Shown in pieces: positions 11,847 through 22,197 of a stretch of DNA of 64,000 nucleotides. The stretch lies in contig NC_080056.1 in assembly GCF_026212465.1 (NCBI RefSeq), positions 5,824,517 to 5,888,516 of the forward strand, written 5' to 3'. Numbering within the stretch: position 1 is the stretch's first letter; the number at the start of each line of letters is the position of its first letter. The notes beneath the pieces were generated by a model that saw only the letters and a list, made by a program, of their open reading frames with translations, had not been told where the DNA came from and searched no databases. The stretch is from Amaranthus tricolor. Its lineage: Eukaryota; Streptophyta; Magnoliopsida; Caryophyllales; Amaranthaceae. A program made the translations under genes and the position numbers.

Positions 11847-12175
11847 TAAAAACTTTAAAAAATTTAAAATAAAATTATTTTTTTTTATATTTTATATTTA
11901 TTATTATTATTATTTAAAAATAAAAAAAATAATAATAAAAATTTAAAATAAAATAAAAATATAAAGAAAAGTAAAAATAAAAAAAAATAATAATAAATAT
12001 AAAAATAAAAAAATTTTAAAAAAAACTAATTTTTTTATATTTTTTTTATTATTATTATAATTATTTATTTATTTTTATTTTTAATTTTAATTTTATTTTT
12101 ATCATTATTATTATTATTATTATTTTTTTTTTTAATTTTAATTATTATTATTTTTTTTTAATTTTTGTTTTTATT

Positions 12176-12209
<34 letters not shown>

Positions 12210-12284
12210 TTTTTTTTTTTTTTTTTTTATTAATTTTTTTAAAAATAAAAAATAATAATAATAATAATAAAAATAATAAAAATA

Positions 12285-12334
<50 letters not shown>

Positions 12335-12399
12335 TAAATAAAAAATAAAAAATATAATTTTATTTTAAATTTTTTTTAAAAAAATTTTTATTTATTTTA

Positions 12400-12431
<32 letters not shown>

Positions 12432-12772
12432 GTTATTTTTGTTTTCATTTTTATTTTATTTTAAATTTTTATTATTATTTTTTTTTATTTTTATTTTTTT
12501 AAAAAATAATAATAATAAAAAAAATAAAAATAAAAATAAAAATAAAAACAAAAATTAAAAAAAAATTAAAATTAAAATTAAATACAGTAATGTATCACGT
12601 GCGTCTCACATGCGGGTCAACGGTTAAAGATAGCGGTCAAAGGCCACAATCCGTTATAAGGTAGTGTTTTGCAAACAATTGTATTATATAAGGTAGTTTT
12701 TGCAAAAATTTTTATTTAAGGTAGTTTTTTGCAAAATGGGGTATATGCTAGGTAGTTTTTTAACATTTTGCC
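11463..12772. mobile_element. Foldback (Mutator-like) MITE with 9-bp target duplication, unit A only
   Basis: Terminal inverted repeats of about 190-200 bp begin GGCAAAATGTTAAAAAACTA at both ends and run to about ACTGTATTTAATTTT with only a few mismatches. The element is flanked by a perfect 9-bp direct duplication TTTTATTTA (11454-11462 and 12773-12781), the Mutator-superfamily size. The centre (about 11660-12580) is almost pure A/T with long (AAT)n and (ATT)n runs that can pair with each other. There is no transposase. Unit B (about 43750-43773) lacks the element. Confidence 0.88.
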
Positions 12773-13035
12773 TTTTATTTATTTATTTTCTAGTTTAATT
12801 TTCTCACACCTCCCGACTAAGAAAAACTTACATTCGTTTTGTTCATACATTTTAATAAAATAACAATTTTAATTTGAACCTCTTTGGTTTAGAAATCGTA
12901 ATTGTATTTTTAATATATGTTAATATTTAAATTCGTATTTAAAAAGATTTTACTAAAACTATTTCTAAATTATAAGATCCCCAAAAGTTATTACTTTAAT
13001 ATTAATTAATTTAATATGAATATTGATTTAATTAA

Positions 13036-14592
13036 GGGGGCGTTTGGTTCGCACAAGGGAATCGGAATGGAATGAGGAAAGGGAATGAAGGAGAAAGGAA
13101 TGGATTCCCCTAATTTAGCCTAGTCGTTTGGTTGTGTTCAGGAAACGGAATGAACTGCTGAATGATTCCCTTTGTGACTGTTTGGTTCAAGTTAAAGTTT
13201 TTATTTACCTTGAAATATTTCCATCTTTCATCGTTGCAATCCTCTTATATTGGTGTTGGTTTCTTAAGAAGAATAGCATGTAACTTTAAGATTGCTAACA
13301 AACAAGCATGAAATTGTCTACTAATAGTTTCTCCACTTCTATAAAAATGTGCACCCATCATTCTATTTTTCTTATGGTGAGCTAATGTGTACAAGAAATC
13401 CGCAACCATCTCTTCCAAACATGTGTTTCTTATTTCATTTAATCCACCAATATCTCTAACCATCTCTAAAAGTACACCAAATGTGTATCGATTTATACGA
13501 AGATAGTTCCTACACAAAGTGTCACTTTCTCTAATCATTCTATTCAAGTTGTGCAATCTCATTTTTCTCCTAATTTTTTTATCAAGCTTAAGATAATGGG
13601 AATCGTATATAGTTTTTCTCATCGAGTACAACTTCAAATGTAGAAACACAACACAATTAATCATAGTAAATATGAACCGAATACAGTCCCAATTTCTCTT
13701 CCTTTTCAAAGAAGTACCAATGCTAGCCATTTTCTGTACAAATGAACATCAATAAGAACATCAAAGAAGTACCAAGTACCTTGTTTCCATGTATTCTTGA
13801 AAACCAAACAAACAACATACAAAAAAACCCAAATCCAAAAACAAACAGCATACATTATCAACAAACAGCATACATTAATCAGGATTATGTGAACTAATCA
13901 TCATTATTAATCTAATTGAACAGAGATTCACCAGAACACCATAATCACTAGAACAATTAAATCAAGCAATTATCACCATAATCACCAAAATCTTTCAGGA
14001 AACAGAGAACATCAAATATTAAACAACCCAGTAAGTAATTGAACAGAGATTGAATCACCAAAATTAAACAACCCAGGAAACAGAGAACTTCAAACTTCAA
14101 ACTTTAATCACCAAAATCTTTCACGCCAACAACCCAACATTAAATCCCAAGAACACGAATCTGATTCAACAGAGAATCAACTAGATTGAACAGAAATTGA
14201 ACAGAGATTGAACACAAATTCAAAATCAAAAAATGGCGGTACAACAAAGAATCAACAAGAACAATGGCGCAGCAGCGAGTAATAGCAGCAGTGAAGGAAA
14301 GGGAGGGAATGGAAGATGAACTTGAGGAAGATGAACGAGGCGCGACGAATGGAAGGAGATGGCAACGATGGCGGCAGCACGCTAGTAGGGTTTGGAGAGG
14401 AGAGCTTGCTGAATGAGGGAGGGAATGGAATGGCAAAGTGACGGGGGAGGTGGGGAATGAGGTTTACCTCATTTGGGTAAACCTAAAACGTAAAAGGGGG
14501 AAACAAAATCATTCAAAATGGGAACCAAACAACATCAAAGGGAATGGGGTATTTCCATTCCCTTTCCCTAAGACCCCCAACCAAACGCCCCC
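13036..14592 (-). mobile_element. PIF/Harbinger element (1,557 bp) with TAA target duplication, unit A only
   Basis: The termini are GGGGGCGTTTGGTT on the left and its complement AACCAAACGCCCCC on the right, flanked by TAA (13033-13035 and 14593-14595). The 3-bp TWA duplication and the enclosed transposase fragment identify the PIF/Harbinger superfamily. Unit B has the exact empty site, GATTTAAT-TAA-ATGTATAC, with the single TAA at 44016-44018. The element is internally deleted and could move only with a transposase supplied elsewhere. Confidence 0.93.
13245..13730 (-). pseudogene. Truncated HARBI1-like transposase (N-terminal part only)
   Basis: This 161-aa frame carries the family's helical N-terminal region: LRINRYTFGVLLEMVRDIGG, then CLEEMVADFLYTLAHHKKNR and HFYRSGETISRQFHACLLAI, ending in LLKKPTPI. 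In full-length Harbinger nucleases this precedes the DDE catalytic domain. Here a stop codon follows at once and the rest of the element has no DDE coding sequence, so the protein is catalytically dead. An N-terminal fragment of this sort might still be made; no evidence bears on it. Confidence 0.88.
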
Positions 14593-14654
14593 TAAATGTA
14601 TACAGATTACGTTTCTGCATCATTCAACATTAGTGATAGCCATTGAAACCTATA

Positions 14655-14780
14655 CATTGAAGGTTTCAATTTTTCAAGATAAAAGGGAAATAGTTTCCTT
14701 CCAATACTTTCCCTCCATCTTATTATTAACTTGATCAAAATTTCCACAAAACCATGGTTGATAAACCCATTTTCATTTCG
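14655..14780. repeat. Dispersed repeat, second copy (partner at 6640-6790)
   Basis: Same block as in CWC15 intron 1, starting TTGAAGGTTTCAATTTTTCA, here followed by TTCGAAATTTTGAAAAAAAT. Unit B has it at about 44080-44205. Confidence 0.6.
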
Positions 14781-14893
14781 AAATTTTGAAAAAAATAAGA
14801 TCATTTAACAACTTTATTCCAAAAGTAAGCTTCGTAAAAACTTTATTCCCAAAATAAGCGTCCGTACATCCAAACCTAAGCTTGGTGTAAGAC

Positions 14894-15046
14894 GCTGTTA
14901 CTAACAGCTAAAATCAAAAAAAAAAAATAGAAAAGCATTGGGTCGCTGTTAGTAACAGCGACTTAAGGAGTTGAACAACGACTTAAGGAGTTGACTGGTC
15001 AACTCCTTAAGCAACTCCTTAAGTCGCTGTTACTAACAACGACTTA
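14894..15046. repeat. Cluster of palindromes upstream of the GRF gene
   Basis: It has three parts. GCTGTTACTAACAGC lies at 14894-14908. A 21-nt palindrome built on GCTGTTA-G-TAACAGC lies at 14942-14962. A 30-nt foldback with arms CTTAAGGAGTTGAC and GTCAACTCCTTAAG lies at 14982-15011. An imperfect fourth with TGTTACTAACA follows. A related string (AGTAACAGCGACTTAAGGAG) recurs at 16811-16830 beyond the mobile-domain pseudogene. Unit B retains a shortened cluster (about 44295-44430). Confidence 0.75.
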
Positions 15047-15331
15047 TACTCAAATTTATTTTTTTTGACTTTCTTGTACCAATTAAACTTGTCGTTGTTA
15101 ATTTGAAAAATAGCCGTTACGAACTTAAAAATAGTCGTTGTAATTATGTTCTATAAATAACTCCATCATTTCCCTACTTCAATTTACCCAATCTACATCA
15201 TTCTTGTACTAGTGAATCAATTTTTAAAGGTAACATAAGGTATTATGTTAGTCTTATTCTCAATTTATAAATGTTAATGTTATTTTTTAATGTTTAATTA
15301 CTTACGTTACTATATTATATGTGTTCCGCAG

Positions 15332-15649
15332 ATGTTAAAGGAACATTGTATTAAAGAGCTTTGTGATTGTGGTTATAAAGTTGAGATTGATATAGATTGG
15401 AGCGACTTCGATCTTGAGCGTGATTTTATTGCTTGTCCTTTCTACTTGATTGAAGGATTAGGATGCAAATACTTTAGATGGATTGATCCGGAGGGTACCA
15501 AATGGCAGAGACACCTAATAATACGGCTTGAAAAAGAAAAACAAGAGCTTAAAGATGAGGTTCTTAATCTCAAGAGACAAATAGATGATATGACACATAG
15601 GAAAGAAGAGACTGAAAGGATTATGAAAAAGTTTAAGAAGCAATCTTAG
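15332..15649 (+). CDS. GRF-type zinc-finger-like small protein with coiled-coil tail (transposon-associated)
   Basis: The 105-aa frame starts at an ATG directly after an intron acceptor (TTCCGCAG). The probable 5' leader has a TATA-like CTATAAATA near 15150 and a donor AAAG/GTAACATAAG near 15228. The N-terminal half keeps a GRF-finger pattern: CDCGYK, then FIACPFYLIEG and CKYFRWIDPEG (Cys-x-Cys, Cys, Cys with the aromatic F-x-W-x-D). The C-terminal half (from about LEKEKQELK) is a strongly charged coiled coil. Such small GRF proteins are common in plant genomes beside plant-mobile-domain genes and transposons; their role is not known to me. The copy in unit B has one nonsense change. Function is not assigned. 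Confidence 0.6.
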   Translation: MLKEHCIKELCDCGYKVEIDIDWSDFDLERDFIACPFYLIEGLGCKYFRWIDPEGTKWQRHLIIRLEKEKQELKDEVLNLKRQIDDMTHRKEETERIMKKFKKQS

Positions 15650-15975
15650 TTAGCGTCAGTGGTTTAACTTAACGAATGAACTATGTAATTTGATATGTAT
15701 TCGTTGAACATGAATGAAATTCTGTTGAATTTTGGACAGCATTTTCCATATTTGAATATAATTGTCTTTTTATTTTTGATTTAATTCATACTGCATTCTT
15801 GGCGGAATGATTCATCGCCAAAAAATCTGAGTACTTAACATCATTTCATGCATAATAAACGCGTGATAATACGATTAAAATATATACATCTACATATATA
15901 TTACAAATTATACACAAAAGTCCAAATATTACAAATACTAAATATGTACAAATGTTCAATATATACAAAATGTCA

Positions 15976-16858
15976 CTAATGTTCAATATATACAAACACT
16001 ATTCTAATGCTAATCCCCTCCTGTACCCTGTCTAATTGTGACGGTTTAAGACGCCTCCTACGATAGTAAGAGGCTGTCGCATGACGCTCGGGTAGGGGAG
16101 GTGATTGTAACTGTGATGATGTGGCACCCTGTGAGGATCCAGCACCGTAGTCGGGGCACGTTAAGTCAACCTCCTCAAGATGAACGTCGGCGTGATGAGG
16201 AGATGACCTGTACTCGTACATAGTGGTGTCGGGCACAGTCACTTCTGGAATAAAGTGCTGAAACTGCGTCCCTAGGAGTATGCCTTGGGTAATCTCCCGT
16301 ACAGGCTCCTCTTGGCTGGAGCTGATGACAGATGCAATGCCCTGTACCTGCATTAAGACTTAAGTATTAATGAAATGTATAACGTGTAAGTTCTATGGAT
16401 AATAATCAACGTTGAAGAATACTTACAAAGTGTGTCATCGTCGGTGCTGCGGGAGCGTACTGGGCTGCCGCGATGATACCTCATGGTGTCATCCATCGAC
16501 GAGTGATGGAGAGGAACCACGGCATGTAATCCACCGAAGTAGGTGCGCCTACAGCCTCGATCGGCGCACCTTGGGCCAGCAGCTCTAGCCTGTGTTCCCA
16601 AGGAGCGACATGGCGCATGTTGATCTCGAGCCAGTTCTTGGGCTCCCGACCCTTGCGAGAGTGATGGAATTTGATGAGATTAGTTGAAGGATTGAAGTTG
16701 CTTTTAATGGTGGAAAGAAGAGGTGTCGTACCCTTTTGAAATTGTAATGAAGAATTGAACTGAAATGAGGAAGAAGGAATCTGGAAAATATAACGAGTAT
16801 AAGTTGCTATTAGTAACAGCGACTTAAGGAGTTGACCAGTCAATTCCGCCAAAGACAC
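15976..16858 (-). pseudogene. Plant mobile domain (MAIN-like / PP7-long-form-like) gene fragment
   Basis: The minus strand encodes the end of a plant mobile domain: INMRHVAPWEHRLELL, then APTSVDYMPWFLSITRRWMTP. An in-frame TGA (16481-16483) interrupts it before GIIAAAQYAPAAPTMTHF and a GTAAG donor near 16424. A second exon-like frame (about 15976-16350) starts after a GCAG acceptor with VQGIASVISSSQEEPVREIT and ends in a basic RRRRLKPSQ segment. The premature stop and the missing N-terminal domain make it a pseudogene. The family is found in Mutator-like and Ty3 elements as well as host genes. It is absent from unit B. Confidence 0.65.
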
Positions 16859-18634
16859 AAGCCTGTCCTCAAATATACATTCAATTCTTTAGCAAAAACG
16901 GCAGCTCCAAAATCTCGCATTATATTGATTCAATAGAAAAACTGTTCAATAGATGGTAGCAAAATGGCAATCCTCTTAGCAAAACAAGAATTACTTCCGC
17001 AGTTGCCGAGCTTCATATAAGGATTCACTATAGAATCCGCTGAAATCATCCGTCATTATGTCCCGCATGCGATTAATGCCATAGCAGCATGTAACACGCA
17101 TAAATTGCAGAATTCAGAGCGGTGAAAAACCGAATTCAGAATAATTAGGTCACAAGAAAACTTCCCCTCCAGCCTGGACAATTGATTCACTTAATGTTGA
17201 ATCTTTGTCAGTTAAACAGTTCAACTTTTCTTTTCTTATTGGCTGTGAGATATCTGCTAAATGTAGCTAGTAATCAGGTATTCAAGTTAGTGTTATACTT
17301 TGAGTCAACAGGCAACATTCCAGCATCTATAGTTTATTTTGGTACAAAAGAAAGTCTGGTTTCAACTGCTACTTCAGATTAATCAAGCATCATTCTACTA
17401 GTACTAATACTGTAACTTCGTATCAAGCATCATTCAAGTGGTACTAATACCGAACTCCAGTGTTACAAAGCACAAAAGACCCCGAAAAGAAAACATCAGA
17501 GCTTAGAGAATAGAAAGAATCACCAGCTTTAATCTGTATGGTAGAAGATGACTCTGAACAAGTTTCAAGATGCCATCTACAATGTACCTATACCATAATG
17601 CCAAAAAAAGAAACCAATTTAAAATTATTTGTGTACTATAATATGAAACATGTATCAATCACAAACTGTGAATGTCATAGATCATAAGTAACATGCCTCA
17701 AAATAGGACCCAAATGGGACATCATGTGCCTGTTGCACCGTTTCAAACACCTAAAAACAGAGCACCCATAGCAATCAGTATAAAAAGGGAAAAAAAGTCT
17801 CAAATAGGTAAAAGTATAATGAACAAATTCACACCAATACTGTCTTATCAGGTGACAAAACTGCATGCTGCCACTCTGTCATCGCTGTATCAGGGGGGCA
17901 CATGGGGCTCTTGCACACTGAGCGAAAAGCTAATTCTCTGACTAAACCCTCATATTCATCTGTCGGATGCCACTGCCCAATCTGAAGACAATGCAACAGG
18001 AATATGCATAAAATTTAAACCACCAAACATGCAAACAGATTCAAAGAATTCCAGAAACTACTTAGTTTCAGACCACTTTATGACTTATGTTCCACTGACT
18101 TGGACACACATATAAGGGTGTGACCGAGAGCTCAATCAGAAAGAGAAACAGAGATAAAGAAGGTTCCAAATGCTACTATTCTTTGGTTTAAGCCAAGACA
18201 AATTGATCTTGGAAACTAGTATTTACACTTTACCTACTTCCTATGACCTCACATAAAAATTTAGACTTGGCTAGAAAAACGGCTATGTACGTACTACAGA
18301 AAGGGAACAAAATGTGAGTGTGGAAAAAATATAATGTACCATAGTAATGACAAGACAGCAATTGTAAATATTCTCTATAATTCTAAGTTATAAAGTAAAA
18401 GCTTTAAATAAATAGCCACTATGGAACTTAAAGCTGATAACTTCGTACTTAAGTCTGAAACTAGCCAACATCAAGGTCCCCAATACAACCTAAAAACCTA
18501 CAGCCAAAACACTGTCTCTGCTCTCAATCATCTCACTGGATTAGACTTAACTTAATCAAATGCAGGTGAAGAAATGTTTGACATAATAGGTCAAATTCAT
18601 GGAATCAGAAATCATACATATTCAAGGCCAACCT
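16859..18634. other. Unit A-only spacer with unrecognised exon-like pieces
   Basis: Two minus-strand pieces look coding but were not identified. Near 16994-17100 a frame ends INRMRDIMTDDFSGFYSES, then LYEARQLRK and stop. Near 17840-17990 an exon-like frame after a TCTTCAG acceptor reads [19 protein letters not shown]. They may belong to one decayed gene, or to the far end of the thioredoxin-like pseudogene region. Nothing else was recognised. Unit B lacks the whole stretch. Confidence 0.3.
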
Positions 18635-18790
18635 AGTTTTAAGAGGCGCGAGGCACACCGAGGTACAAAAGGTCCTTTTTCCAAGGCGAGAGGCGCACAT
18701 TTCTTTTCGCCTCAGTGTGTGCGTTGCGTTTGGAGTCTATGAGGCGTTTTGGCTGGCACCATGGTGCACCCTGCGCCTAAGCGCACTTTT
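18635..18790. repeat. GC-rich GAGGCG / GCGCCT repeat
   Basis: A compact stretch rich in GAGGCG and GCGC words (AGAGGCGCGAGGCACACCGA at the left, CCTGCGCCTAAGCGCACTTT at the right) stands out from its AT-rich surroundings. Such blocks are frequent dispersed repeats in dicot introns. Boundaries and class are uncertain. Confidence 0.4.
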
Positions 18791-18922
18791 TAAAACAAAG
18801 CGGTCAACTTAAATACAACATAATCGGTTACTTCTTCACTCATTAACATCGTTAGTAAATGAAAATCAAAATTGAATTGTAAGGATGAAGTACTCGGCAA
18901 GTTCTACAAAATTGAGATATAC

Positions 18923-20717
18923 CTTAGGATGAAGAGCCTTGCAGCCTTCACATCAACAACTACCAACTGATCTCCTGCTTTTAGTAACGAATCCACTAGG
19001 TCTTCTGCAGAAGTTATTTCTTTCATATTTGGTTGAAGTTCTTTCTCCTGTGATTTGCCAATGCTAAGACCCAACTGCATTTATAACAAGGAAACGATAA
19101 ATACTACAACGAAAAGGTATTTGCAGGAAGATAGACTTAGGTCCAAACATCAAACACACTGTATAAGAAAACCCGCCGCCAAACTGAAAGAGTGAACATA
19201 TACAGCATATAAACCAAGAAACCTCACATATTAAAAAGAACATAAAGACAGTTTTGCTCTTGAGGCAACAGTGTCACTCATATTCTTCTCTATGCAAGGC
19301 TTTCACCTTTTGGAGATAAAATTGACCGTATTCTTCTGGAACTCTCTACTAGGGGGGGACAGGTATGTATTGCCCATCACCTTCTCTCATCCAGACTCTA
19401 TTTTCAAGAGGGATATTTGGTTGATGTTGATGTTGATGATGATAACAATAGTCTCTCTAAATCAAAAAATCCAATCTCATATTAATTCATTAATCCCAAA
19501 AGGCTATTCAATTTCACACCCACAAAAAGGGCAAATGCTTTCTCCACTTAAGAGGTTAAGAGGTTATATTAAGTCTTAATTAGACATTTATAACACGAAC
19601 GGATGTGTTTTTGTCATAAATCCACAAATTATTACTATAATAGAAAGTGCATTAATGCTTTTAGTTATATGTAGCCTCTCAACAAAACCCAAAAGGAAAA
19701 CCAGATCGATGAAACATAGCAAACACTTAATACATGTAATTTGTCACACAATTTGACAGGTTGACTTAAAAAGGTACTACTTTGAATCCCATGTAAGCAC
19801 AACTAAAGGAAAATTCACATTGGATTGTTTTAGTTAAGCTTATAACAAAAGCTACTATAGCATTAGCAACACTTTATACAATACCAAAGCCTTAGTCATA
19901 AAGATTTAGTTCGGCTAGATGAGTCCTAGACGTGATTCTCTTCCTAACTTCATTTGGATTTCCTACAATCTCGACCCAAAAGTCTAAACTTTCTAAAATC
20001 CTTTTCCACTCGTCCCCGTAGTGTAATAATGCAGTAACGATCCTGTCCGATTACAGTGATGTTGATGTGATTATCATACCGCCTAAATATCGGTTGAAAC
20101 CCTAAAATATCCATTGATACAGACTAAAACGTAGTTTTTCTACACCTTTACAACACGGGGAATTTCGGTTCATTATAATAGATGAGATGCGGCCTTGTTT
20201 TTACATTATGCTTGTCCCCTCCGAATCACCTCTCATCTTCCTAGTCCTCTTTTATAATTGCAAAGTTCCAACTTTCTACTATAGCAACATTTAATACAAC
20301 AATAGACTTTTGATGGATGCCAAAGTAAAATCCAGTTTCACAACAGTAACATAATCTATAAAGGATGGAAAACAATTGGGAGGAATCTTTTCAATTAAAA
20401 CCAACTCTAAAGGATGTGAACATAGCAAAAAGTCAACAACAAAATCAAAAAACTTCAAAATAATTGAGAAAGATAGGTGAAAACCTTAGCATGAATTGAT
20501 TGAGGGTTCCTCTTATGAGACCAAAGGCTACCATTTTGATCAACAACAGTTCTTACACCACCAAAACTACTCCTCAAAGAAGAAAACCAACTAATTTTCC
20601 TCGTTTTCCAACAGAAACTGAAAATTTCATGGGAAAATTTCTACTTTTGTTACGATCATTATGATGATGGGAAATTGTAGAAGAGAAAACACTATACTTG
20701 CTAACAACTTTAGACAT
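18923..20717 (-). pseudogene. Thioredoxin-like 1 (atypical chloroplast thioredoxin, ACHT-type) pseudogene
   Basis: Exon 2 (18923-19074) encodes LGLSIGKSQEKELQPNMKEI, then TSAEDLVDSLLKAGDQLVVVD, the pre-active-site part of TRX-like 1 / ACHT proteins. The segment that should carry the strand before the CGGC-type redox site is deleted. The remaining TGT-GAA-GGC-TGC-AAG would read CEGCKALHPK but lies in a shifted frame. A candidate exon 1 (20485-20717, starting MSKVVSKYSVFSS) also has a frameshift near 20590 and then reads SLWSHKRNPQSIHAK to a GT donor. The usual exon with the rest of the thioredoxin fold was not found. Functional plastid members have an N-terminal transit peptide. Unit B lacks this region. 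Confidence 0.7.
19870..20060 (-). repeat. RTE/SINE tail relic inside the thioredoxin-like pseudogene intron
   Basis: ACAATACCAAAGCCTTAGTC followed by TTCGGCTAGATGAGTCC is the antisense form of the plant RTE/SINE 3' tail. It is heavily decayed and its limits are approximate. Confidence 0.4.
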
Positions 20718-20795
20718 TGTTATGAACACTAAAAACCCAGAAAAAAATTGAAAACAAATATAGGGTTTATTCACAAAAGATGAAAAGGGTTGCAA

Positions 20796-22197
20796 ATTGC
20801 TTTGAAAAAAATGAAAAGGGTAGAAATTAGATTTGGGAAAGAATAAGAAAAAGTCTCAAATTGGAGAAGGAAAAATACAAAACTTACAAGAAATAAAATC
20901 CAAATGTGGATGAAATCATATTAAAAGAAACAAAACTTACAAGAAATAAAATCCATTACAATTTCGTCCCTCCCTGAAATATTACAACACTACAATTGAC
21001 GTAAGTATTAAAAAATTGATAAAAATCATTAAATTGTATAAATATATTTAAAAACGAGAAAATGTGTGAATAAAAAAATAAAAAAAATTGGTGGAGACAC
21101 AAATATTACAAAGTAAAAGAGACAAATATTACAAAGTCAAAAAGCTCGAACTTAAATAAAAAGTGTGACTTGTGGATAGAGGAGTAGCTACACCTTTCAT
21201 AAAGAATATTATTATGTTAATGAGGAGAATGTTTTAGTAAATAACTCTTATTTGTAAGATTATTAAATCACACTTAAGTGGTAGGATTTTTAATAGGGTG
21301 AGAGTTTTATTATTTTAATTTATCTTTTTTAATTTATTTTATTTTATTATTATTCTTTTTTTCTTTTTATGATGATTTACAAATCACTGTGATTGATTAA
21401 GAATTTTTGGTTAATGAGTAAGCATCAAGATTAAGGTGTTCTGAATCTTGATCTAAAGGTAAAGAATTTTGTCCATAATTTTTAGTGGTTTTATTTTATA
21501 TGTAGAAAAAATTTAATAATGTCGATATTTTCACTTTTTATCTTAAAATGTTGAGATTGCTGACAATTGTATAAAAGTACCGTTATAACCCCTAATTTGA
21601 CCCACCTTTTATAGTATTTTCGGGTTTGGAGATTTTCATATTACATCAAAAATTCTAGATTATAACCCCTAATTTCTGAGTTTCAAGTTCAATTTGATAA
21701 GTTCAATCATAACAGCCAAACATCAATAATAATGTAAATCCTTAATCCCAACATATAGCAATTTTAACTTGTACAAGGTATTTCACGCCTAATTATTTAT
21801 GGTAGTAGGCATTGTTCTTGGATATGATGTGTTCTCACATATGAGCATGATCTCACATCGTTAAAACAATATGTTATGGACTTGCATATAATGTTTGGTG
21901 AGTAATTCTCCTATTACCATATGATTTTTTGTAAATAGTGAACCCCATCAAATATGTATGCAAGTCAATGCTCATTATCCGTGGATTTATGACTCCAAGC
22001 CCACGAGTGCCCTGTGAGTGTGTCCACATAAATAGATCCATGAGGTGATTATGTGACAAATTGTCACAGCATAACATTTCCTTTTTCTAACATACACAAA
22101 ACATGTGGATATAGTACTTAGTACATTTGAAGTTGAAATTAAAAGGCTACATCAAAATCACATGTATACATAAAAACATACATAAGTTTATGAGAAT
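20796..22197. other. AT-rich spacer 3' of the receptor kinase
   Basis: No gene recognised. The spacer includes the kinase 3' UTR side and a junction near 21335, where homology to unit B resumes at about 45085 after the A-only block. The rest is AT-rich with short poly-T runs. Confidence 0.5.

Noticed and set aside
11660..12580. Possible microsatellite or matrix-attachment region made of ATT/AAT
   Set aside because: It is the core of the foldback element with defined ends and target duplication, so a separate feature call is not needed.
17840..17990. Resemblance of [12 protein letters not shown] to nucleolar protein NOP14
   Set aside because: The match covers about a dozen residues and the flanking residues do not follow the family, so no identity is given.
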